Positions 21,701-31,429 of a stretch of DNA of 64,000 bases are shown here, piece by piece; the stretch's first letter is position 1, and each line of letters starts with the position of its first letter. This DNA comes from Tigriopus japonicus (Eukaryota; Arthropoda; Copepoda; Harpacticoida; Harpacticidae). Position numbers and translations under genes: made by a program. The stretch lies in contig CM021316.1 in NCBI GenBank assembly GCA_010645155.1, forward strand, positions 9,776,561-9,840,560, read 5' to 3'. The notes below the pieces were generated by a model. The model ran no database searches, was not told the origin of the DNA, and saw only the letters and a list, made by a program, of their open reading frames with translations.

Positions 21701-22913
21701 CAAAGTACGATTTTTGGTTAAGTGTTGCGTTGCGACAATGGTCCTTGTTTAGGTTTCTGAGCCAGAAAGATTACGTCACCGACTTTTTCTAGGGAAGTGA
21801 CATAAACTCTGAGTCAAAAATGGCAGGAATGAAAATTCAAAACACAGTAAACTTTTCAGACTTTTTTTGCAAAACTTCACCCTGCATCAACAAAATTTAG
21901 GTGTCTAAGAGCTTGGACTTCAAAATTACCCAAATTTCGGTGTTTCAAATTTTTGTACCAAAAGGGGGTCACAAATTACCTAAATTTGGTAATATTACCC
22001 AAATCTGAGACCACTGACCCTACTGTCCTTGGCCAGACATCCCTTTGGAATATTGGCGGTCACGCACCCTCGTCCGGCTTCCAGCCAACTTCCGCCAACG
22101 ACGTGAAATTACAAAGGCTGAGAATTTCATCATCAACGCAATATCTGTTTTGTTCTCCGCTTGTTTTTTCCGCTGTTAGAGCTAGGCTTAAAAATTACTC
22201 AAATTTCGTGTTTTGGTAATTTACCAATTGACAAATTTCTATTCCAAAAGGGGGTCAAAATTGCCTAGATTTGGTAATATTACCCAAATCTGAGAGCACT
22301 GCCGTCGTGGCCTCTGGTGTCTCATTGCTTCACTAAAATTCTACGATCGCGCATCTCATTCTCGACCGTTTGCGGAGCAACTGACCGTTTGAAATATTTG
22401 ATCGAGCGCTCTACCTTAAATGAGAAGCAAATTTAACATTGGAGAAGCAATGTTTACATTCTGGCAATGTCTTCCCCACCTCACAACGGAACTTTGCCCT
22501 TTTTTGCTCACGCAACCTTGAATTAATTTTTGTGTCGTTTATAAGTGAGATTGTGCTTATCCAATTGCGATTGTAGAGCCAATTTTTCTTTAGTTTCCGC
22601 GCGTACGTACTGCAACCGTTACAAATTTCGAAACGCTATTTTGGGAAAAAAAATATTTTCAAGGAAGAGAAAACTCTAGTTATGGGGAACCAAATATAAT
22701 CGAAAATTTTTCACTCACCAAACTTCCAATGAGAGCAAACATTGACAACAAATTCACAAATCAAAAAACCACTTTCATAAACCACAGACGATGTTCTCAA
22801 GTCGCTGGAAGTTGATGCCATATTGAGTTGAGGCATTAGGATGGGATTCAAAGAAGAGTTACTTAGGGATACGAGGGTTTGAAAATTCGATCCATAAATG
22901 GCCAGGAACAACT
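18712..22913 (-). CDS. Kelch-repeat protein, two 3'-most exons (5' end missing)
   Basis: Two exons can be joined on the minus strand: 22720-22913 (CAG acceptor, GTGAGT donor) and 18712-19421 (acceptor after a T-run, stop at 18712-18714). Both meet in phase 1, and the join gives the codon GCT. The second exon has Kelch signatures: paired Gly followed by spaced aromatic residues, as in AGGLALFGG, LLAIGG and VLSIGG, with Trp in DNTW-like positions (TNTWIPGP, TLTWSPVP). About four blades of a beta-propeller are covered. No BTB domain is seen. The exon 22720-22913 encodes residues with a Cys...C..W pattern that may be the first blade. An upstream exon with the start codon was not found. Kelch propellers bind protein partners; the partner here is unknown. 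The 3.3-kb intron holds a hAT-like element and a LINE fragment. Confidence 0.7.
19690..19805 (+). repeat. Dispersed repeat, copy 2 (partial)
   Basis: The block GAAGAGCTTTGATCATGATAG and the following CTACAAAGCTCA match 17843-17943 and, inverted, 51780-51910. It lies in the Kelch gene intron. Confidence 0.65.
19922..21084. mobile_element. Non-autonomous hAT element with subterminal repeat arrays
   Basis: The element begins CAGGGTGGGCATTT and ends with its exact reverse complement. It is flanked by a perfect 8-bp duplication CTTGGAAG (19914-19921 and 21085-21092), the hallmark of hAT elements, whose ends commonly start CAGGG. The left arm has about five GTGTCCAAAA units (19950-20060) and the right arm about six units in inverted orientation (20970-21070), which look like subterminal transposase-binding repeats. 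The interior of about 900 bp has no transposase-like frame. It sits inside the Kelch gene intron. Confidence 0.9.
21922..22301. repeat. Direct repeats flanking a LINE fragment
   Basis: Bases 21922-22016 and 22190-22301 are diverged direct copies of one sequence, sharing CCAAAAGGGGGTCA, the near-palindrome TTTGGTAATATTACCCAAAT and the ending CACTG. Between them lies a LINE fragment. Whether the repeats are two tandem copies or the split ends of one larger element cannot be told. Confidence 0.7.
22017..22140 (+). mobile_element. LINE fragment related to the copy at 4228-5210
   Basis: The translated frame contains WPDIPLEYWRSRT, as in the end of the LINE frame at about 4793-4836, and continues LVRLPANFRQRREITKAENF, so it keeps the frame where the first copy is shifted. 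Only about 120 bp remain. Confidence 0.8.
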
Positions 22914-23023
22914 CTGAAAATACAAATTAGCTATTAGGACGTGCAGAGCCCTGATCCCGTCTATGAACTTTCAAGGTTAAAAAGGGCCTGACCGCAAGCT
23001 CTTCAAATCCCATCTTCGCCTAG

Positions 23024-23115
23024 ACCAGGTTTGACAACCACTTTTTTCGTCAAGGCCAATCAAATTTGAATTTGGGTTATCTGGGGCCCAAATAAACAGA
23101 TGCTGGAAGGTTCGT
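23024..23115. mobile_element. Partial copy of the 23398-type MITE
   Basis: The order AACCACTTTT, then CAAGGCC, then GGGGCCCAAATAAACAGATGCTGG resembles the left half of the element at 23398-23636. The right half is missing. Confidence 0.45.
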
Positions 23116-23397
23116 GGGGTGGCCGTCGGTGAAAAGGTCTCAAAGTAAAAAGGTCGCAATAAAAAAAGGTCACAGACCCACGAGTCTCCGGATGTAGCCA
23201 AGGGGGGCCCCAAGGACCATAATTTCTTCCAGAGTCCCATGGAACGCCAAAATTGACTGGGTTTTACTCAATCATGTGTAGAAAAAGGTCTTGTCAGTAT
23301 TAATCGAAACGAAGCCATTCCAAAAACGATTGGGTTTTAAAACAATGGTCTCAACACACCCTGAATTCAAAGGAAGGTGTTCCCTTAACCTCTACAG

Positions 23398-23636
23398 CAG
23401 GGGTTCGCAACCACTTTTGGGACAAGGCCCGCCAAACGTGATCACATGTTGTCAGGGGCCCACCAAATAGACGTTGGTAAGCTCAGGGGCCCACAAATTA
23501 ACGATCAAAGACCTTTGAGCTCGAGCACAGTATTATGGATGGCTCGCGGGCCCACTATTTTGAACTTTCCCCATAGCCACTGGGTCCAACCAAGACGATG
23601 TGGGCCACCGCCCACCGGTTGCCTACCCCACCCCTG
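23398..23636. mobile_element. hAT-like MITE, 239 bp
   Basis: The left end CAGGGGTTCGCAACC and the right end, reading CAGGGGTGGGGTAGGCAACC in reverse, are hAT-type inverted repeats. The flanks CTCTACAG (23390-23397) and CTCTAGAG (23637-23644) match in 7 of 8 bases, and CTCTAGAG fits the known hAT target preference. The interior is non-coding with repeated GGGCCCAC words. Diverged relatives are at 6298-6540, 23024-23115 and 61605-62312. Confidence 0.85.
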
Positions 23637-23974
23637 CTCTAGAGACAAAATTGTGCTCTTTTTCAAGATCTGCCTCTCAAAATTGGCTCCCAAGGTACTA
23701 ATGTTAATTAATAGTAAAATTTAAAAAAAAATAGTAGTACTAAAGTTAATGTAAAAAGTTAAGAATGCTAAGGTAAGAATACAATCATGCCCATGGTAAA
23801 GTGGCCTTTTTAATGTAACTGTTTACCGTGTGACCTTTTTTCTGTGACCTTTTTTCCCTGTTCCCTTCTTTTCCTTGTGAACTCTTTCTGGCACCTATTT
23901 ACTATAATGTAGAGCGTAGGTAAAAAGGTCTCAAGTAAAGTACCTATAGGACTACTATTTGTTGTAAGACCGAC

Positions 23975-24541
23975 CACGGCGTTTAATTGAGCTGGGTAAG
24001 TCATTTTTAAGTTCCAAAGACATTTGAGTCCAGTTTTGAGGTGAAGAGACAATGCCACGTATGTTACAGAGTTCAGTTAATTAGATCACGGGCCAAAAAT
24101 TGATATAATGTCACTTAAAACTTGCTTAAAAACAAATTTATGAAAATGTTCTTTTGGATAATTGTTAGGCACACTTAGTTTGATAATGATTCAAAATATT
24201 GGTGTTATCTATTTAGCTGTTCAATTTTCAAAGGCTATTCTCGAACAGAATTCTCGAAGGACTCAATCGGACTTTTGTTCACCCAAATTCGAAAAAGGGC
24301 CTAATAGATTTCGTCAATATTTCGGGTTCAGGCAACAATGAGACCATTTTAGGAATAGGTGATAAGAAAAATTCAGAAAATTGTTTCTAAGCATGTTTTA
24401 AGTGACATTATATCAATTTTTGGCCCGTGACCTAATTAGCCAACCTCGACTTCATTTGCGGGATTGTCTTCTCGCTCCAAAACTGGTCTCAAATGTCTTT
24501 GGAACTTAAAAATGACTTCTCCAACTCAATTAAACGCCGTG
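23975..24541. mobile_element. Foldback element with about 160-bp inverted repeats
   Basis: Bases 23975-24130 and 24384-24541 are reverse complements over about 155 bp with scattered mismatches. The best blocks are CACGGCGTTTAATTGAG, TTTTAAGTTCCAAAGACATT and GGGCCAAAAATTGATATAAT. The middle 250 bp are unrelated. CGAC flanks both ends (23971-23974 and 24542-24545), a possible 4-bp target duplication. There is no coding capacity. Confidence 0.8.
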
Positions 24542-24756
24542 CGACCACTTGGATGTCAAGATAGCACAAAGATTAGTGTTGCCAAAGGTTTTCAAGCCGA
24601 CACTGCCAAAATATGTTTTGATTTTGGTCAAAAATTATTGTTCTCGTTATTTAGGTCGAAAAATTTCGCCTGTCTGCTAATTTGCAAACACTTTTTACTG
24701 GCACAAAATTTTCCAAGCTGGCATTTTCTGCCACTTTCTTTTTCTGAAGAATTTGC

Positions 24757-25335
24757 TCAATCACCCTGTTCAACATCTCCATTTAGACGATCTTGCTTCA
24801 GAATAATTCCATTTTCATTGTCTTGTGGTTCAGGATGAAAGCAGGTCAAGCGTTCGTCAGATACTAAAATCTGGTCACAAATACGATTGGTTGGATCAAT
24901 TCGCACTCCATCCCAATGTTGATCCACCTCATCTTGCAAATATAACGTCATACAAAGAGCCAGACATTGAACACATCTGCAATAATGAAGTTATTTTATT
25001 GGAATTTACCGAAGATTGTTCATTGAGTCTTGTTCATAAATAAGGCCCCGTAATGAGAGTGTTGTCAAAATTGAGTCGTTGCCAAAATGAAAGGTGGTAG
25101 AGAGGCCATCTGTAAACATGTTAAAAACGGCGGTCTCAAATAGCACAAATCCTTGAATCTGTGTAACGGCATTGAAATCTTTTTCTAATTCAAATATCCT
25201 GCTTTTCTCATAGGTCATGCTAACAAATCTAAAAACAATCCCTTTTTTTTGTGCAACGAAAAACTGAAGATCCAGGAGCAAAGGCGTAAGGTGATCACCG
25301 AATCGCACTCGGCCATCTACGATGTAAACGCACAC
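24757..25335 (-). other. Coding-like fragment, possible exons or pseudogene
   Basis: Two minus-strand frames, 25007-25335 and 24757-24986, look protein-like (for example RIFELEKDFNAVTQIQGFV and QHWDGVRIDPTNRICDQIL). A GTAAAT donor-like site and a TTATTGCAG acceptor-like site between them would join the frames in phase, but the intron would be only about 33 bases, shorter than normal for animals. No family is recognised and no start exon is seen. It may be a decayed gene or part of an unknown one. Confidence 0.3.
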
Positions 25336-28300
25336 GTAATACGAATTAGAGCACTATAATAACATACTACAACATGTTATTATAATGCTGTAAAACGAAT
25401 GAGACATGACAAAGGTTGCTTCAAGTGAGCGTTTTAAATCTTACCGGTAGCGGCAAAATAGGGCCGTTGGCTGTGCTGAGTTGCTCAGCCCATTTTGGCG
25501 AATCCAAGCTTTTTTCCATTTAAGCGTCTATTTGATGATTCTAGGCCCCCGGAAACGATCGACATTTCACGGAAAGATGCCTAGGCAGGCATTGTGTTAA
25601 CAAAACGCAAAATTTATTTGTAGGGTAATTCAGTTAAAACCAATTAAGCGAGCCTTTTGTGTGGGCAAACAATATTCCAAAGTATTAAATCAATATTCCC
25701 AAATGTTGCCCGTACAGAGAAATGAAATACATGAGGTATCCAGACTATAGGTAGACTGGGGCGGTAATTCGTTTAATCGCCATTTTCGGATTTATGCCAA
25801 ATTTCGAAATAAAGATTGATGCCTTAGCTGTGACGCGGGACGTGAGCAGATGTTATTTCACAAATTTTGTTGTCAGACAAACTTGTTCAAATCTATGATT
25901 TAATTAAGCAAGGCATGTTGGGTGACCTCTGCACGATTCAAAAAATGGACGTCAAAAGCGAGAAACTCGTCAAAATCCAATGTTTTGTAAAGTAAATATG
26001 TTGCTCATACTCATATTTCAATGTTTGGGGAAAATTTGTCCAGAAAGAATGATAAATTTCGATTTGAGACAGTTTAGCTTTGAAAGATACATCATTTTTG
26101 TCATGCTGCTCGCTCTTGACGCTTATTTCCTATGTATACAGGGGTCAACCAACATACCTTACCTAATTAAATCATAGCTTCGAGCAAGTTTGTCTAAGAA
26201 CAAGATTTGTAAAATAACATCTGCTCACAAGAGATAAATCTTCAATTCGAACTTTTTCATCAATCCAAAAATTGTGCATTTAAATGAGTATAAGCCCAGT
26301 CTACCTCTAGTCTGAATATCCCTCGTAGTTTTTATGTTTCTTTTATGATTTTACATGTATCATTTTCCAGCAAATAAACTGAGCATATTATCAAGCAGGC
26401 ATAAGTAGAGGCATTAAGACGTGAAATATAAATTGCTTCCAAGGACCTATAATTATTGAATGGATGCTTAGATGGAAAAAACTTGGATAACCCAAAATTG
26501 GTTGGGCAACTCAGCTGTGAAAAAAAAAAAACAATTTCTCAGAATGTGAGAAAAAGCGCGACATTTGAGTTTGAAAAAGACTTCAATCTCGTTTTCCGTA
26601 TTCAAAGTCTGCAGATCAACTAATACTGTTTCAGTTTGTCACACGAATGAAAAAAAGCATAGTGCTAAAAGTTTCATTCTCTCCCCTTTTTGAGTGTGTC
26701 TGAAAATGATCACTCTGAGTCATGCAAGAATGGGGAAAAGGGAGGGCTTCTCCTTTTCTATTTTTCTCTCTCATCTCCTTGTTCTCTTAAGGGTGACTGA
26801 TAGTAGGTATTAAAGCTAGGACTTGAAACTTACAATAATATTGTAATGTGTCAAATATATGATATTTTAAAATGTTAACATCAAACTTCAGTACAATCTT
26901 CTATAATTTTCTCCTAATGGTTGGTTATTTTAAAGCCCTGGGGTGAGATGAGAGTCATTCAAATTCACTATTATGGCTTTACTATTTTTCAACTTTTACA
27001 CCAGCGGTTTTGCGCATTCTGCCACCAGATGTCGTGAATCGGGGCTGAATCGTGAAACTCGAGTCATTGAAGGATTACTTTGTAAGCAATATGCATTTAC
27101 CTAATTACAATTGCAAATTGAATCGTGCTGAAGTTCTAATGATCTTGAAGAATTGCATTGTTTTCGTGTATTCCAAGTGCATTTATATGGCCATGATTAT
27201 TAATGTATTGAATAAGAATGCCTTATTTTTTAGATTCCTTCCTTTTGAGCAGTGTATGATTTGCAGCTTTCTCGACTGTGCAACATTTATGCCAAAATAA
27301 CATCAAAATGTTCTTAAGTTTTTGCTTTGATAATTTTGTTTTTTTAGGATGATGAAACTGCTTCAGTGTTTGACACAATCTTAAAGTTGACTTTGTTCAA
27401 ATTAAAATATAAAAAAATGATGAAGCTAATAAGACTAACTACCCCCCAATAAATTTGACTTTTTTGCACTTCATATCGGACATGGCGTATAGTCAAAGTA
27501 ACAATGATCGAGTCTAATATCAGTATATAAGCTGCATTTCAATGGTATTTTTGTTCAAATTTTATACTTCAGCATGGCTACTTCAATATTTTCCTGATTT
27601 ACTCGAGCTATTTGATATGGTACATCCTAATAACATCTAAATTTCAAGACTTTCAAACCTCGGCGATATTCCATAATTATTTATTTACACATTCATGGAC
27701 CTTTTCCATAACTTTAAATTGCATGTATTGGCTCAAGAATCTAAAATTTTAGGTAGGTAATGCCGTAACAGGCTTGAAATAGGTTTGAAGTTAAAACTGG
27801 AAGCGTGCTTGTTTGTGCTAGTAATCTCTGATGCGAACGGAATAAATGAGCTTTCACTTCGGTTTATTCAACCCTTGTCAATTCCCTACTCACTTTATGG
27901 TTTGATTTGTGGTATATCCAAGACAATGTGAGGTTAACCTAGACCCCAGAATAGATTTGGTTTGTCCAAGAATCTCTTGAACGTAAAAAAACACAAGGTA
28001 ACTAATGTTAACCAGACAGCAATGTTTTTTCGTGAGCTTCATGCTCTTGTTTTAGTTTGGAACTGTTGACTAGACGTGATTATAATTGATTTTCATATGT
28101 TTATACAAGCCAGTTAATGACTCGCTTTCCGAGGAACGTCCGTCAACTGCCTTTTAATCTACCAAAATCACTTCAACATAATTTCCCTTACACATGTATA
28201 CGCTAATTACGGTGTGTATAAGAGCGTAGTTAATGACAGTGGCGTTCACTCGGGAAAATCATTTTATGAAAACAACAGTTTTGATGTCAGTTCGGATTAT

Positions 28301-28746
28301 ATAAAAATAATCGATCAATTTCGAAATGGAAATGTCTGTCATTGTCGGTTTAATTCCGCTGCTTGCCTTGAGCTATTTCTATGGTTGTGTGAATCGCCAA
28401 GAACATCTAGAATTTGATGGACTGCGCATTACCGACCAAAATCGAGTAGATTTTGGTCGGTCTTTTTTTTAAATTTTACAACACAGAAAAAAGGAAAGCC
28501 CCCGTTCTTCCCTTTTTCCGATGTAGCAAATCTACTTGATCTTGGCCGGCCGTGTTCAATGCAGTAAGTTCTAGATATCCTCGGAATTGCTAGAAAATTA
28601 GGTGATTACGGCACAAGAGTCGACCCCAGTATTCAAGACTTTATTTTTTTTTCATTTTCGGCAACATATGCTTTTGATTTATCAAGACACATTATGTCCA
28701 GACTGTACAAAATGTTCATTTTGATTCATACCAAAAGTTTTCTTAT
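25336..28746. other. Long non-coding AT-rich spacer
   Basis: The reading frames (for example 27052-27300) are short, of low complexity and match no family. No RNA gene or clear inverted repeat was found. Confidence 0.5.
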
Positions 28747-29430
28747 TAATTTTTGAATCTAAAATAAATTTATAATTTTTGAATCTAAAATAAATTTATA
28801 ATTTTTGAATCTAAAATAACTTTATAATTTTTGAATCTAAAATAAATTTATAATTTTTGAATCTAAAATAACTTTATAATTTTTGAATCTAAAGTAAATT
28901 TATAATTTGTGAATCTAAAATAAATTTATAATTTGTGTATAAAAAAAGTTCATAATTTGTGAATCTGAAATAAATTAATGATATATGAATCTAATATACA
29001 TTTTAATAATTTGCGAGTCCAAAGTAGATTTTATAAATTTGTGGATCCAAATTAAATTTCAACAATTTGCGCGTCCAAAGTAGATTTTGATAACTTGTGG
29101 ATCCAAATTTCAAAATAAAAAATGGATCAACTAACACCTAACATTGCAGGGAAATCATTCCCTTGCATCGGTTAAAAACCCGTGAACGAGCAAGGAAAAA
29201 AATTTAATTTCAACAATTCGTATAGCTAAAATAAATTTCGTAATTTTTTTTCTAACAGTTTTTTATTATTAATTTGTGAATCCAAAACAAGTTCATAATT
29301 TGTGAATCTGACATCATATGAATCTAACATATATTTAAATAATTTGTGAGTCCAAAGTAGATTTTAATAATTTGTGGATCCAAATTAGATTTCAACAATT
29401 TGTATAGCTAAAATTTATTTTAACTATACT
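28747..29430. repeat. AT-rich minisatellite, unit about 26 bp
   Basis: From 28747 to about 29110 a unit close to ATAATTTTTGAATCTAAAAT repeats, regular at first and increasingly diverged later. An unrelated segment of about 90 bp (29112-29200) interrupts it, and a second degraded block runs from about 29215 to 29430. Confidence 0.9.
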
Positions 29431-29867
29431 TCATATTAAATGTTCATATGAACTTTATTCTTCATATGAAATGAGGGGATATTTCCTTGAAAATGCTCTT
29501 AATAATATAAATTTATCAGAAGTAAACTATTCAAATCACTTCGATTCCGAGTGAAAAACCGCCACATCACTATTTAGAATTTGCCCAATTCCTTAGGGAT
29601 TTGGGATTGAGTAACATTTTCCAGGAAAAATAATTAACGTGTCGTTCAAACTATTTTGACCAGATTAGCGGAAGATGATCAACTGATCAAACTAAGAAGA
29701 CCATTTTATTTTTTAATGACACCTTTGACCCTGGAAAGTTGGTTAATGTATTGCAATTTATAAATTGAAATTGCCAAACTCAATCAGGCAACTGCTGTTT
29801 AAAAGCAAAGTTCGATAGAATTCAATTCGAATAAAAGTATTGTATATTTACTGTTCAATGTGAAAAT

Positions 29868-29916
29868 GTAAATGTATCCAATGAGCATGAGCTCGCAATA
29901 AAGATTATTATTATTT
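29868..29916 (+). mobile_element. Isolated LINE 3' tail
   Basis: GCTCGCAATAAAG followed by an ATT-rich run resembles the 3' end of the LINE at 4228-5210 (GTCGCAATAAACG and an ATT-rich tail). Only the tail is seen. Confidence 0.4.
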
Positions 29917-31318
29917 TTATAAATAAACATAAAGACTAAGTGTTTTATTTAAATGTAATGTTGAAGTATAAATACTAAACTCTAATCCAATGTCCTTCTC
30001 CAATTTTAGTATCATCAGGCTCGACGGAAAAAACGGAAGTCATCTGGTTCAAAATTTCAGACCAGCCTTATCTATTTTGAGAGGGCAATATTAGTCATTT
30101 TGGACCATTTAAAGCAGCAAGGGCTTGAAATTTTGCAAGCACCCTCACCCTACAATATCTTGATTATCCCAAAAACCATAATTACTCGAATGTCTTTGTT
30201 CAGACTGATTGTGATCAACATTTCAACCACTTTGACCATACTGTTGAGTATGGTACTCCTACTGTTGAGTGTACTGGTTGAGAGCTTATTTGACTTTTGC
30301 AATACCAAATTTTAATGTTCTGTTTGGTGGTGTAAGAAACATTTTTTTAATGTTAATGTCCCATTTACTCACACAGAGCTCAAGCAAATTTCGGGAACCG
30401 ATCTCATACAAGTTATAACTTCATCAAATTATTCCTGTCAAGAGTAGCAATTAATACATCATATGATCCATCACACTAACCTTTTGATTTGAACCTTCTT
30501 TTACATAATGACAAGACGTCAACATAATCATAATAACATAGATCCTAAATATCGTTTAGATCGTGAAAGTGGTCTACATTGATCATCCTGGTGCAAATTA
30601 TTTTGACGAGTTTGAATATAATAGTTCAATTTCAATTTGTCCAAGGGTTTTGAATACAAGTGTTACTTGCTCTTGGAGGTGAAGTAGTATGGCAAGAATC
30701 ATTCGAACCCAATCTTTGGGACCATTCATTTGATCTTAATACGCTGATGATTATGAAATGGAAATATAAGCTGAAAATTGGTCAGCTCCAGGCGTTATTG
30801 ATTGTTTATTGGTATTAACGTTAATTCAAACATTCTTGTTCGAAAAGACGAATAACTAGAACAAGATGTAGGTAAACGTACCTCTGTGAAGATTGAGAGA
30901 CTTGAACGATCGAATTACGCAACATACAAATATTTTCTATTTCATAATTTAAAATAAAAAACTTCTCTAATTTATTCATTCAGTCAGAATCATAAAATTT
31001 TGTCGAGCGCGTTTAATGTGTATTGGGTTTTTGCAAATATGATTTGTCTGGGTTTTGCTACTATAGTTTTGATAAGCTTCCACAAAATTTAATTCTCGGG
31101 GCCGATTATTATTATTATGGCCAACTTAAATTCCCATGGGACAGGACAAACATTTCTTGGCTCTCTCATTTTACTCCAACACGACGATTGGAGTCGGGTT
31201 TTAGTAAAGAGATTAATTCCTTCCGCCCATTTTCAGCGCCAGTGGGGGCAATTCCAATCAACCAAAACGTGTAATCTTCTCTATTGGAGTCACAACCGCT
31301 ATGGGTCAATCGATTGAC
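29917..31318. other. Non-coding spacer upstream of GFAT
   Basis: No gene or repeat is recognised. The frame at 30100-30315 is a hydrophobic low-complexity frame and is not supported. Confidence 0.5.
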
Positions 31319-31353
31319 TATATATACGAGCTGACCGTCGCAGAGACCTCATT
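31319..31353 (+). promoter_or_regulatory. GFAT core promoter
   Basis: TATATATA lies at 31319-31326 and an initiator-like TCATT at 31349-31353, which gives a 5' leader of about 80 bases before the start codon at 31430. Confidence 0.65.
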
Positions 31354-31429
31354 GGCCATTTCAACTTCACTGGAATCACTCCTCAAAATTTATCTCCTTC
31401 CAACAAGAACTCCCCCGATCCAAATCAGC

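Noticed and set aside
23126..23172. Repeated AAAGGTC words as nuclear-receptor sites
   Set aside because: The words occur in a repeat-rich stretch with similar inverted words near 23830-23870, so a repeat origin is more likely than regulation.
25980..30315. Scattered frames of 60-85 codons (25980, 27052, 28214, 30100) as genes
   Set aside because: They are of low complexity, have no recognisable domain, and no supporting splice or promoter signals.
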